Assembly (NCBI GenBank): GCA_028456385.1
Contig: JALNQF010000153.1
Location: 1-64,000, forward strand
Length of the DNA: 64,000 bases
Source: Ophiosphaerella korrae
Lineage: Eukaryota > Ascomycota > Dothideomycetes > Pleosporales > Phaeosphaeriaceae
Reading direction: 5' to 3'
The first letter of the stretch is position 1. Each line of letters opens with the position of its first letter. The translations under genes were made by a program, and so were the position numbers. Below, piece by piece: positions 24,746 to 35,664 of this stretch. The notes under the pieces are model-generated. The model saw only the letters and a program-made list of their open reading frames with translations. It was not told the origin of the DNA and ran no database searches.

Positions 24746-25407
24746 TGATTTGTTTATGATGGGATGTGTAGAATGGATGTAATGGGATTGTTGATCGGGA
24801 GGTGTTTGATGGCGGCGATGTTTATATTGTTTGGCGTCTTGCCCTTCTCCATTCATCTGTAGGGGCATTGGGTGCATAGACTATTTTGGAAAACTGAAGC
24901 ATGTTTGGGCGTGCGCTTTTCGCATTTGCCTTTGGTAGTGGGGCGTTTGGGTGTGTTTTTTAGGGCTGAGTTGGAGGTTGTAGATTAGTTTCTTTACAAG
25001 GGTAACTGAGATTGTTTATTGCAGGGTTGGTTTGGTGTGTGATTGAGTAAGAGATGTTGACATTAGATTCGGCTAACTGAGTAAATAGGTGCCTACAAGC
25101 ATCTATTGTTATCGTCACATGTGTGGTAATTCTTGGCAAGATCTCATGGCTAGTACATGTTTCCGTGAGCCGGACAAATTACCATTGTAACTGTCTCGAG
25201 TAGTAATTGTGCCCCACATTTCGTCGTTGACGTCATATTAGAACACTCTCAAGATGCTTATCGGAACACATTACAAATGCATCTGCGGGGATGGGCCGGT
25301 TTTATGTCACGCCATTTCCGTATGGAGGTAAATAGACAGGGTTGTTGCAATTGTATAAAAGGCCGGGTGTCCTAGGTCGCTTTTCCCGAGCGTTTACACT
25401 CTTCAAC
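24746..25407. other. Intergenic; promoter of the oxidoreductase
   Basis: This is the 3' flank of the kinesin gene followed by the upstream region of the next gene, including a TATA element at 25354. There is no ORF of note. Confidence 0.5.
25354..25360 (+). promoter_or_regulatory. TATA box of the oxidoreductase gene
   Basis: TATAAAA lies 48 bp upstream of the ATG at 25408, which implies a short leader. It is the clearest TATA element next to a gene in this part of the window. Confidence 0.5.
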
Positions 25408-26524
25408 ATGAAGGAAGCAGTTGTTAGTAAAGGAACGATCGTCAAGATCCAGGATGTTCCCATCCCAGAGCCCAAAGAGGATCAGGTGATTATCAAGGTC
25501 GTTGTAAGTGGGAGCAATCCTAAGGACTGGTGCGTATATCTCATCATCCACGACCATCCTACCTTCGCACCCATTTGTGCTACAAACCTACCCTCTTGGA
25601 ATCTCAGGCCCCTAACCTCCGACCAGGAAAGTTCCAGAATGGTATCCTGACTACAACGCCAACTCGGGTGACGACATCGCCGGCATCGTGCACAGCGTCG
25701 GCTCCGCAGTCTGGGAATTCAAGCCCGGCGACCGCGTCGCCAGTTTCCATAAGATGAGAACTCCGGGCGGAAGCTTCGCAGAGTACGCCGTGGGCTGGTC
25801 ATGGACCACGTTCCACATCCCATCCAACATCAGCTTCGAACAAGCAGCCACCATCCCTCTCGCCGCCATGACCGCCGCAATCGCCCTGCACCTCCGCCTC
25901 GGACTGCCCGACCCATGGACCCCAGCCACGGAGCCCATTCCCTTGGTCGTATACGGCGGCGCCTCAGCCGTCGGTGCCTTCGCCATCCAACTCGCGTGCC
26001 TCGCAAACATCCACCCCATCGTCGCAGTCGCAGGCCGAGGAGAGCAATTTGTTGAAGGCCTAATCGACCGCTCCAAAGGCGACGCCATCGTCGACTACCG
26101 CAAGGGCGACGACGCAGTCGTCTCCGGCATCCAAGCCGCGCTCAACGGCGCAAAACTGCACTACGCATTCGACGCGATCACCGAGCACAATTCGTACCAA
26201 AACGTTGCGCGCGTGCTGGAGCCGCGGGCCCGAATCACGTTTGTGTTACCGACAAAGGAGGATGGTGTTTTAGACGCGATGCAGTCTGTTATGACGCATG
26301 TTGGCGCCGCGCATGAGGGAGATAAGGATTTTGCGTATGTGTATTTTAGGTATATTACGAGGGGGTTGGCAGAAGGCTGGTTTAAGGCGCATCCGCATGA
26401 GGTTGTGCCGGGGGGGTTGGACGGTGTGGAGACAGGGTTGAGGAATTTGAGGGAGGGGAAGGTGAGTGCGGTGAAGTATGTGTTTAGGATTGAGGAGACG
26501 AGTGGCTTGAAGGATAAATTATGA
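25408..26524 (+). CDS. Medium-chain zinc-type alcohol dehydrogenase/enoyl reductase-like oxidoreductase
   Basis: Two exons are read (25408-25529 and 25627-26524), 339 residues, the normal length for this family. The N-terminal GroES-like fold is seen (VSGSNPKDWK across the splice, then DIAGIVHSVG and GDRVASF). The NAD(P)-binding Rossmann segment follows with VYGGASAVGAFAIQLA (about residue 170). The catalytic and structural zinc cysteines of true alcohol dehydrogenases are absent, so it belongs to the quinone-oxidoreductase/ToxD-like trans-enoyl reductase branch. Such proteins act alone or with polyketide synthases, but no biosynthetic backbone gene is near. Substrate unknown. Confidence 0.88.
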
Positions 26525-26784
26525 GAGTGGAAATACTGAGAATGAGTTTCTAGAGATGAATTGATATTCGCTATAACTAGAATGCAGATCTCTGGTATTT
26601 CAATATGTTCAAACCATGACCGAGTGGAATGAGAGTCTTAGAAAAAGCATGCTATCAAGCAAGAAATTAGGGGACAAAAATGTATATTAGAGATACCAGC
26701 TTCACTAATATACAACAAACGGACCAGACAAGTTCCACTTAGGCTCATCCATCCCCGCCGCCCCACTCAGTATCATACCCCAAC

Positions 26785-27042
26785 TTAACCAACCCTCTTT
26801 CCGTTGACAATGTTGAAAGTTCCGCCAGTTCCATCCTGGCAGCCAAGCACGCCTTTAGTAGACGTTGTTGTGCAGCTCTCGCCCCTGTTGAGGGGAATGC
26901 CCGGATCAGCAGGGGTGCCAGGTGGTGGGTTGATTCCGCCGCGGTTGCGCTGAGGCTCGGGTGTGCGTTCATTGAGGTTTGCAGGTGCGGCAACAGCGCA
27001 GGCCACCAGGGCAAAGGCTGTGATCAAGAGAGAGGATCGCAT
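26785..27042 (-). CDS. Small secreted protein of unknown function
   Basis: A single exon of 85 residues. MRSSLLITAFALVACAVAAPA is a clear signal peptide. The mature peptide (about 65 residues) is rich in Pro, Gly, Asn and Arg and has two cysteines, enough for one disulfide. I chose the ATG at 27042 because the longer frame from 27162 would put 40 unrelated residues before the signal peptide. It is convergent with the oxidoreductase. No family is recognised. Small size, secretion and paired cysteines fit an effector or antimicrobial candidate, but this is inference only. Confidence 0.6.
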   Translation of the reverse strand: MRSSLLITAFALVACAVAAPANLNERTPEPQRNRGGINPPPGTPADPGIPLNRGESCTTTSTKGVLGCQDGTGGTFNIVNGKRVG

Positions 27043-28175
27043 ATTGAAGTGAAGTTTGGATTTGAAGGTGTTTGTGGGATGTGATGATGTGATGTGATGT
27101 GATGTGATGAGGACGATGTTGTGTCTACCACGCCTTCCTATATATTCACTTGCACTAGCCACTTCTATAAAATATTGTTGATATTGATTCCTCGATCAGT
27201 CGATTTCCGATGGTGTTGGACTGTGAGCGTCTCAGCATGTTGTTTGGGGAGGTGCTGGGGCCAGGCTTTTGATGCCCCCCTTTTGGGCATGATGCGTCTC
27301 AGACACTGAAGCTACTTCGTGACAGCGGTCCGATTCGGCCAAGCAACCAATCACCGCTCCACCCCGGCGCCCGGCCGTCTCACATCGTGATTGATTGACA
27401 GAAGATCCGTGCATTTAAACTCCTTGTGGGGCTGGACCATTGATGTTCGATCTGGCTTCCTACGTTTCTACATATCGAGATAGGCAACTGAGGCCCGCAA
27501 ACGCCCTGTGAGTAGGGATGGCCTGAATCTTCGTCAAAGCTTGAGATCCATGGAAATCTCACCGAGCATCTAATGCAGCGCTGGAACACATTGGTTACTA
27601 AGAAGTTTACAAGCTTCGAATATCAACAATACAGGTCTTGATCATCGCAGCAAGATTTGATGATAATCAATTCTGCTATAGGTATAAGAACTATACTTGC
27701 AATATATATATATATATATATATATATCAAGATCCCAATTAGTAGGTATCTTTATTGCCTAGAAAACAAAATAGTTTCAGTATGTCCGAAAAAATTGCCT
27801 CACACCTCCAGACTTTACCATCTTGCCTCGATTTCTCGTGGCGGGTTAGGTCATGAAACACTCTAATTTTTCCGTAACCTTTGCCATCGGGGAGGATCAC
27901 GCGAGAGTTTACTGCCTATATTTCGCTCTAGCCTTCGAAAACACTTTGTTCTCAAAATGCCTCAATGCATCACATAGAGCTAGAATTTTTGACTATGCAT
28001 ACTAACTACCAAAACAAATCGAGTTGCTCTTGTGTATCAACGCATAGAAATGTAACACAGCCTAGCCTAGTTCAGGCTTTAAAGGCCTCAGGGGAAAGAA
28101 GGCTTGGCGGATTGCCGACGATATGCAAGTCATCCAAACTAGCAATCCTTGCCGTTTGATGTGCCGTTACAACCG
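27043..28175. other. Intergenic, with a (TA)n microsatellite
   Basis: This contains the upstream region of the small secreted protein and, at about 27702-27727, a pure TA dinucleotide run. No gene is supported. Confidence 0.45.
27081..27109. repeat. Pentanucleotide microsatellite (GTGAT)n
   Basis: About five copies of GTGAT lie directly upstream of the small secreted protein, where the leader or promoter would be. Length changes here could affect its expression. Confidence 0.7.
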
Positions 28176-28595
28176 TCAGTGAGATCCCTTATGTCTGATA
28201 AGCAGACTAGTCCAGAGCACTCCACCAAGTAGTCGCTTATTTACTTGCATTTTTACTATACTTTGTATACCTAAACTGCATTCACAAATAGATAAGTTTG
28301 CCTTTGCTACTAGACAGCGACGGTTCTGAGCTTTCTGTAAACAAGACCAATTAGAATACTTCCAGTCAAAGTGACATGCCGCCCATTGGAGTAATTCGTG
28401 TCGAGTAACATCACCAAAAGGTTTGAGCGAGTAAGAGGAACCGAGCCTTATCCCCCTATTATGCGTTGATGGAAGGTCCGATGGCAGTAACACAAAAACA
28501 CCTAGCACGCCTTGGCCCTTTGTAGAATTAGAACAACTGAGTCGTCGACGAAGTCCAAATTTCATGCCAAGAAATTTGAGAACGTACTTCGCCAT
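28176..28595 (-). CDS. Uncharacterised ORF, possibly not a gene
   Basis: An open frame of 139 codons with no recognised domain. The N-terminal part is basic (GLRRRLSC) and several Cys and Trp residues are scattered, with no signal peptide or membrane segment. Splice-consistent extensions on either side were not found. It lies in slightly AT-rich DNA next to a solo-LTR-like sequence, so it may be a relic of a longer gene or a chance ORF. Confidence 0.2.
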   Translation of the reverse strand: MAKYVLKFLGMKFGLRRRLSCSNSTKGQGVLGVFVLLPSDLPSTHNRGIRLGSSYSLKPFGDVTRHELLQWAACHFDWKYSNWSCLQKAQNRRCLVAKANLSICECSLGIQSIVKMQVNKRLLGGVLWTSLLIRHKGSH

Positions 28596-28890
28596 ACCGC
28601 TGGACCATACTCGTGAATCGGAACTGAAGAGTACCGGTGAGTTTCTGAGGGATAGATGATGATCTCTCTCTTATTTTATAATTCCATAGTTGTACCGTCC
28701 AGTTGATAATGGAGGATTCATGAATCGTTCACAGATTCCAGCACGATAGCCGTTTGCTTTAATACAGCCCCGAGCCCGACAATAATAGCTGCTACCTCTG
28801 CGGATATTGGTAAAGTGGGTAGATTCTTTGTTTACTATGCACTGGAGTGGTATGACTGGACGAGTCTTTCAAACATCTTGGACTATCGAG
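28596..28890. other. Intergenic, no supported gene
   Basis: This lies between an uncharacterised ORF and a solo-LTR-like element. The last part (TTGGACTATCGAG) resembles words inside the LTR-like sequence. Confidence 0.4.
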
Positions 28891-29106
28891 TGTTGGAGAG
28901 TGCTTGGATTATCGAATGCTTGGAGAATAGAATATATTATGGGCTCGGGCAAAGCCCGAGCCTTAGTTAGGAAGAACACATATCCTCTACAAGTATAAAA
29001 GGAAGGCCTAGTTCGGCTCTAGTAGCAAGGTATTCAATAATTTCTTCGACCCCTTATAACTCCAAGCACTCCTAAGACAAGTCCCTAACGGGTGTCGCTT
29101 CCAACA
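28891..29106 (+). mobile_element. Solo-LTR-like sequence (216 bp)
   Basis: The segment starts TGTTGGAG and ends TTCCAACA, so it has the TG...CA ends with an inverted repeat (TGTTGG/CCAACA) of an LTR. A TATA box, TATAAAAGG, lies at 28994-29002, about where U3/R promoters sit. A GGGCTCGGGCAAAGCCCGAGCC hairpin (arms GGCTCGGGC/GCCCGAGCC) lies inside. No internal retroelement sequence adjoins, so it would be a solo LTR of Copia-like size. A 5-bp target duplication is not evident, which keeps the call tentative. Confidence 0.5.
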
Positions 29107-29168
29107 GAGGTGTTGCAGCAGTGGGGGTTGCCGGGCTTAGTACTGCGCTAGAATGCCGTGGAGCTGGA

Positions 29169-31280
29169 TCACCCTGCGTGAACTTGTGCTGGAGCCGTAG
29201 GGGTGCTATTTGCTTGTAGTAATAATGGTTGCGGTGACTCATTTGCTTGTGGTAATAATGGCGGCAGTGGCCGCTGAGAAGGATTCTGGTTTCGTTCTCT
29301 TTTCTCTTTCTGACGCCGAGCCTGTAGCGATTCGTGACAATTCATGCAAAATATCCCTCGGGAGGTTCGCGCGTAGCGGAGATTCCTAATCCTCCTTTTG
29401 CAATTTCGACACTTGAAGCAGTCTCCGTAGAAAGCCTGGTCGCCGGTCAAAATGGCTAAGTCTTCAATCTTGTTTCCGCAAGCATTGCAAGGATTAGACT
29501 CCGCAACAAGCAATTAACTGGGGCCCAGAGGAACCGGATTGAATTGATTGATCACCTATTATAGTCTAGCAGTTTCATATACAAGTTTAACCCCTGCCTA
29601 GATAGGTAAGTGGGTCTCTGAGGGTGAACGGATTGACTTGCTTGTTGCGGACTGTAGCGAAGATAGGTGCAATTGCTACACATCAAAGAATCATCAAGTA
29701 GCAATATATCGTCATCCGATTTAAATGGGGTTCTGCATGTATTACAACGGAAGCAGTCATGATGCCAGTGATATCCATCTGCTCATCGATTAGACTTAAC
29801 GTAAGATGTTGACTAGAGCACTCACCATATAGTCCAAAGTACCTTCCCCTCAGTATATCTCCACACCCATCACAAGTGTGCAATTCGTCGTCATCATCAT
29901 CACCATCGTCATCACAACCATCATCATATTTTTCTTCTTCTTCTTTTTCCTCTTCCTGGGGATTGTGGACTGGAGACTCAGGGGGCGGCGAATCATAATC
30001 TTTTTCAGTTTTGGTGTGTATTGGAAGATCTGGTGTCAGGACGGTTGCTGACTCTAGCTGCTGTAAAGCATTGATTTGGACACGAGGTCTCTCAGATGGT
30101 ATGCTGGTAGCAGAACTTGCATCTTCCACATTTGAGTCCGTATCAAATATATCAGAGGGAGTTATGGAAATACCGATTTCGGATAGAGGTTCATCGTCTA
30201 TACTTTCAATGCTTGACAAAGCCATGCTTTCCATGTTTGAAAAATTTGGGAGTGGTGATAGATGTCCAGTGTCAAAAATGCTCTGATTGTTGGTCCATGT
30301 AGTTGTGGCCTCAGGACCAGAAGGTTCCACTTCCCCAAATGAGTAGTATTGAGTGTGACACCTAACATCTTCTGGATAAAGTGGTAGTGCAACAACAGAG
30401 ATCACAGATATATCTGCCAGCGAAAGACCAGAGAAAATAGACCATGTCTGCGTATAGATGGCCGAGCTGATTAAAGAATGGTTACAGCTGTCACGCTTCG
30501 CCATGCGATAAACTCGGGATGATTTCAAGTAATCGTCAAAGGCAAAGCGAATTCTGACCGCTTCCAGGATTGGCATCCTGTTGTTTATTTCAGGGCGTGA
30601 GCTTGTGATAGTCGCATTGTCAGCGCCTGAAATCAAACTGAGACTGTCCAGGTTCTTTGTTATGGTACTCCTGGCATCGAACGAGTCTTCTAGGTTTTTC
30701 AATCTTTTGCAAAGCTGCTGGTTGGATTGCAGTAGTTGCTGCACCATTGTTTCTAATGACTCTTTTGATCGACTGGCTTCTGCATCTGACGCACTACGAG
30801 ACCATGTAAGCCTACACTAGGATCTGACACCTTTTGCTATACTTGCCATTGAAGGATGTTAAGCATCAAGGACATCGATGCCTTATGTCGCTGTAGTCGC
30901 TCAACGATCTTGGTGCAGTTGCCCTCTGCCCGCGTCCATCTTAGTCTCACTCGGACTGGGACTTTGGAGCCTGGGGGTACGAGGAAAGGGGCGATCGCCT
31001 TTTCCAATTCAGACATTGTCAGGGCGGCCTCTGTCAGGGTAACGATCAACTGGTCCAACTGGATCATGGCAGCGCGATCAGGCCGCGTGAACGACAGGTT
31101 GATGAGTAGGGCCTGTAGCGATGGTAGTACTGCACGAACCTCTCTAACTTCGCAAGCAAGTGCTGTTAGGACCTGTGGGGAATCTTTGGCAGTCGAGATG
31201 GTTCCGTTCAGCAGCTCTGCAATTTTGCCCGCAGCTGCGAGGATTCCGACAATCGATGCGGTAACACTTAAGGGATCCAT
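29169..31280 (-). CDS. HeLo-like N-terminal domain fused to tandem LIM zinc fingers
   Basis: Four exons are read (31280-30847, 30811-29826, 29778-29642 and 29498-29169), totalling 628 residues with all phases consistent. Residues 1-145 (MDPLSVTASIVGILAAAGKIAELL start) match the HeLo-like/fungal STAND N-terminal type. A middle region with SLADISVISVVALPLYP and a very acidic low-complexity tract follows. The C-terminus has two LIM fingers, HTCDGCGDILRGRYF...HHDCFRCNTC and CNACGNKIEDLAIL...CFKCRNCKRR...CMNCHESL. Introns 1 and 3 use GC donors (GCAAGT); intron 1 would be only 35 nt, so these junctions need transcript proof. Alternatively the HeLo-like part (147 codons, stop at 30837) is a separate gene. 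It could link non-self signalling to cytoskeletal LIM adaptors; this is inference. Confidence 0.65.
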
Positions 31281-33042
31281 ACTTCATATCACTGTAATAT
31301 CAATACGTGTCGCGGTGGGAAAGAAAGGGAAGGCTAGCTGATGTGTCGAGATTTGAGGTTGTGGCACTTCTCGGTGGTAAGATACCTACCATAGGCTGCT
31401 CAGCCGCCGCCACACGAGAGGCTGTGGGATCACCCTTCAGCCTCGCGGCAACAATCAACGAGGCATATAGCGAGGCAAACAAGAGGCATTGCGCCAATAA
31501 TAAACAGGATATGTAGTCTGAAAAGAAGAGAGCCAGTACGGCCAAGGCCTGTGCACGTTATGACAGGGACATACCCAGGTACTTAGTGTTGATGTCGCCC
31601 AAAATTCATCAAGTTGGGGCTAGATCATTCCAAAACATCAGGTTCTACACAATAACTATTCTCGTCGAATCAAGTCCTAGTTACCATTAACACACTACCT
31701 CTCTACAAATAATCATGTTCAGTAGTAAATATCCGGCGACAGCCGAGGCAGCTGCACGATTTTTAAAAAGCGCTACCTTGTGCGCTTAGAATTGGTAGGC
31801 TTCGATGTATGGTCTTAGTCCTAGGGTGCGAGATGCAAGCAAATAGACATAGCAATGCCATATATAATCGAACCGAGTGTCTCGTGGGGACCAGATGAAT
31901 AAGATAAAAAATAGTAGAAAAGGAAGCTGAGGGAGAAACATGAGAAGTACAGGAAACGAACAAGCCGAGACGATGTTCAAGAAACAGAACTGAAGTAAGA
32001 AACTTGAGATAAATCAAGTACAGGAGATAAAGAGCTAGTAAGCTTTTGCAACGACCTTAATTCAAGAGTGAAGACCTCAGAGATACCAAACAAGGAATGA
32101 CTGCTACACCAACGACTTGAGAAGGCAATGGAAGGCCTGGGTGGCCATACCGTATCTTCAATCCTTCTCTGTAAGCTTCGTACACGAGAATATCATGCTA
32201 TAGAGCTCGTTCAATAATGATTGCAGAGCCAGGAACGAAGACCAAGACTTGTGAGTAACGAGGATAGCTCTTTGGATCTGCTTGGCTGGTTCACTCGGGA
32301 ACCATGCACGGCAATCTCGCACGGGTCATTCCAGCAATCCAATAAAACTCTGCATCTACATCTAAACATGAAGATCTTGGTATGTCCGCATTAGGGCCGG
32401 TCCGCAGATGGTTGGCCGTCGTGCATGGGCGAGAAGCGAACGAGTGGAAAGCGAAAAATTGAATCTGTATCGCACGAATCACAAATTGTCAAAGCGCCCT
32501 CCGCGGCTGACTCGCGCATTCATTGGCTGAAGCTCCATCGGATGTGACTGCTCGACAGAGGCGTGGCGTGACCTAGCGGTGTACGTGCCATAGTATATGA
32601 GATGGAGATATGCAGATTTGCATGTATAATGCCGAAAGCGTGGTAGAGTTTGTAATGAAAAGGTTGTGGCTGCCTGCAGAGCATCACGCGCTGACCCTAA
32701 GCCATGGATCTCGACGCCGGTTCACGGCTCGGCGCAGCCAGGCGTCCCCACTCCCCCTCTATTCCATCATCATCGTGTCGTTCTAAATAGCATCCTATTT
32801 CCCAGCCCTGTTTCCTTTCAATTGCGATTGTTCATTGTTTGCCTCACGTCGCTAGACCCCCTTATCAGTGGGTGAGCCAATTGCTAGCGACGGAGTTAGC
32901 ACCGACGTCACTTTCGCATAAATTGTTTAAGCCGCGCCGGTGCTATAACACCCCTCAGCAAAGTACCTGTGGGAAAGCTTCTGCGCATTTTGGCACAAGT
33001 AGAGGGTTGTACATAGGAAGTCTTGAGGAAAAGTAGCCCATC
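31281..33042. other. Intergenic between divergent genes
   Basis: This 1.76-kb space holds the upstream regions of the HeLo-LIM gene (minus) and the MFS gene (plus). A CT-rich leader-like tract lies at about 32740-32860. Several ORFs of 60-85 codons lack features. No RNA gene was recognised. Confidence 0.45.
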
Positions 33043-34941
33043 ATGTCGTTGTCGCAGCGCGTAACGGCGGTAGAGGAGATAGAGCCATGGAGCAGAGAGG
33101 CAAGCCCGCACTCGCGCGACCGCAAGATGTCATTCAACCCGGTTGGAACATGGACGGAGGCAACCGGTGAAGAACCAACGATTGGAGCATTCGAAGTGCC
33201 CGAGTGGAAAAGAATTCGTACGTGCTGCTGTTGCCATTGGAAAGCTTTCGCTAATTGTGAGTAGTTCAGGTCGTCCTTGCCGTTGTCTACTGCCTCTTCG
33301 CCGCCGGCGTCGTCTTCGGTTACGCTGCATTAAAACCCGTTATGCTTAGCGAGGGTGTGTATAATGACCGATGCACAAAACAAGAACTCGAGGATCGAGT
33401 GGATATATGTTATGAACAGGATATTCGGTGGGTGTTCTTGTCGCATGGGCAAAAGGCGCAACGCTGATCTTATTGCAGGCTAAATCTCATGTTCACTGTG
33501 GCCGCCGTGTCCACTAACGTTGCTGCACTCCCCGTTGGCACCATCCTGGATCGCTACGGACCAAAAGTCTGCAGTATCATTGGGGCTTCATTCTCCATCA
33601 TCGGCTCGTTGCTATTCGCCTTTGGCACAGATCTTTCCGGTGACGCATATATTCCCGGATACTTCTTTCTGGCACTGAGCGGATCGTTTATCTTCATCCC
33701 AACGTTCCAGCTCAGTAATACGTTTCCACAATATTCTGGTCTTATCTTGGCTCTTTTAACCGGAGCTTTCGATACTTCCAGTGCCGTCTTTTTGGTATAT
33801 CGTCTCATTTACCAGGCCGTGGATGGAAACTTTCAACTAAAGAAGTTCTTCCTGCTATACTTGATCGTACCTGTTTTCATCCTGGTTGTTCAGTTTCTGG
33901 TCATGCCTGCGGTTTCGTATAAGACTGTGGGCGAATTGGTCAGTCAAGTAGAGGATGAACAAGTTTTTCATGATTCAGACGACGAAATTGAAGACCAAGC
34001 GCAAGTTCAACGATTACGCGACGCGCGCCGCGCCCACCGAGACAGCATCGTCAGTGAAATCACTGATCTACTCGGCACCAGTGACGGTCAAGGTCAAGCA
34101 AAAGAAGAAGAGAAAAAGAGAGTCAAATCAGGAGTATGGGGCGCACTACATGGTCGCTCCGCTGGAGAGCAGATGAAATCCCCCTGGTTCATCCTCATCA
34201 TGCTATTCACAGTCATCCAAATGACACGAATCAACTACTTTGTCGCCACTATCCGATCACAATATACATACCTTTTCCACAGCCTCGACAAAGCCATCGA
34301 AATTAATAACTTCTTCGACGTCGCGCTACCTGTCGGCGGTGTCTTTTCCGTCCCGTTCATCGGCTTGCTCCTGGACAACACAAGCACCACCTTCACGCTC
34401 GCCCTCCTTGTCACCATCGCAACCACCATTGGCGTCCTCGGCGTCATCCCCGAAGCCTGGGCAGCATACACCGGCATCATCCTCTTCGTCCTCTACCGCC
34501 CCTTGTACTACACCGCCGTCTCGTAAGCATATCACTGCTTTCTCCCTATATCTTAAACTAACACAACACAGCGACTACTCTGCCAAAGTCTTCGGCTTCG
34601 CCACCTTTGGCAAGGTCTACGGCCTCATCATCTGTCTCGCGGGACTCCTCAACTTCTGCCAAACGGGACTCGACACCGCGACACACAAACTGTTCCACAA
34701 CGACCCCATCCCGATTAACATGTTGTTGTTGGGTCTCGCGCTGCTTGTTGGTGTTGCGCTGGTCGCGTTTGTGTGGCGACGGAGTTACAAGATTTTACGG
34801 GATAATATTGAGGAGGAGGCGGAGGAGGCGAGGGAGGTGTTGATGCCTGGTGCGAATGGGATTGGGGTTAGTGACTATGGTGCTATGGCGAGTAATGGAC
34901 CGTTGAGTCCGACGCAGGAAAATAGGGGGCGGCGGATGTGA
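33043..34941 (+). CDS. Major facilitator superfamily transporter (Fmp42/SLC43-like)
   Basis: Four exons are read (33043-33217, 33265-33427, 33479-34522 and 34572-34941), 583 residues. After a hydrophilic N-terminus, EWKRILQVVLAVVYCLFAAGVVFGYAALKPV begins helix 1, rebuilt by the first splice. LPVGTILDRYGPKVC is the loop 2-3 MFS signature. About twelve hydrophobic segments are present, with a long acidic and basic loop (VEDEQVFHDSDDEIEDQ...) between helices 6 and 7. The family resembles yeast Fmp42 and animal LAT3/SLC43 facilitators, linked to amino-acid or related solute transport. The actual substrate is not visible from sequence. Confidence 0.88.
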
Positions 34942-35664
34942 GTAAGTAGGCGTGTTGCGAGGGGAAGGTTGCTTGAGAGACTTACTTCTGGTATATTTTG
35001 TTGTTGGATGCGATTCTTATCTTGCTTTTGAGCGTGGCGAGGTGTTTGGAGTTTTTGGCTGGGTTTGACGCATTGTGATTATTTGGCCGTTTGGAAAATC
35101 TGCGCGCATATGGGAAAAAGTTTTATTTTCGCGTCATATAGGATCAGATTGTAAGCATGAGCCTCGCATAAATTTTCATAATCCAGTCGCCATTGACATC
35201 GCCAAGTCCTGACTTACGACTTCGTATTATCGCTCGAGCAATGTAGGGACCTGCGTTCTGATTCATCTTTCAGTCTCTGAACCTAGTCGAATAGAGATTT
35301 GTAGACTTCTTCTCTTTGCTGGGGAATTTCTTATGCTATTGTGGATGCTCCTTGTAATTTTAGACTACCTCTCAGTCAATCACCAATATGAGAAGTAGAC
35401 CACTTGATAAACAGCAGCCAGACAGCACACAGATATTATAGAATTAACCGTCTAGTCAGTCATAAGTAAGGCAGGGGTGTTCTCAAGTTTATCGCGAAAA
35501 GATCCTACAATTTAGCTTTCAGTTTGTACATCTAGCTACAGCACAAGCGAGAGTGATATTTCCACTTTTCCAGTTAACTAAGACTAGTATGACTTAAAAT
35601 CAGACAATTGCCAGCCAGAGCACAGATTCGAGCACAACCTTCGTTGTATTTCGATATATCTGGA
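34942..35664. other. Intergenic between convergent genes
   Basis: These are the 3' flanks of the MFS gene (plus) and the C2H2 gene (minus). No ORF or RNA is supported. Confidence 0.5.

Noticed and set aside
27702..27727. TA run as a possible element end or regulatory site
   Set aside because: It is a simple dinucleotide microsatellite with no flanking inverted repeats.
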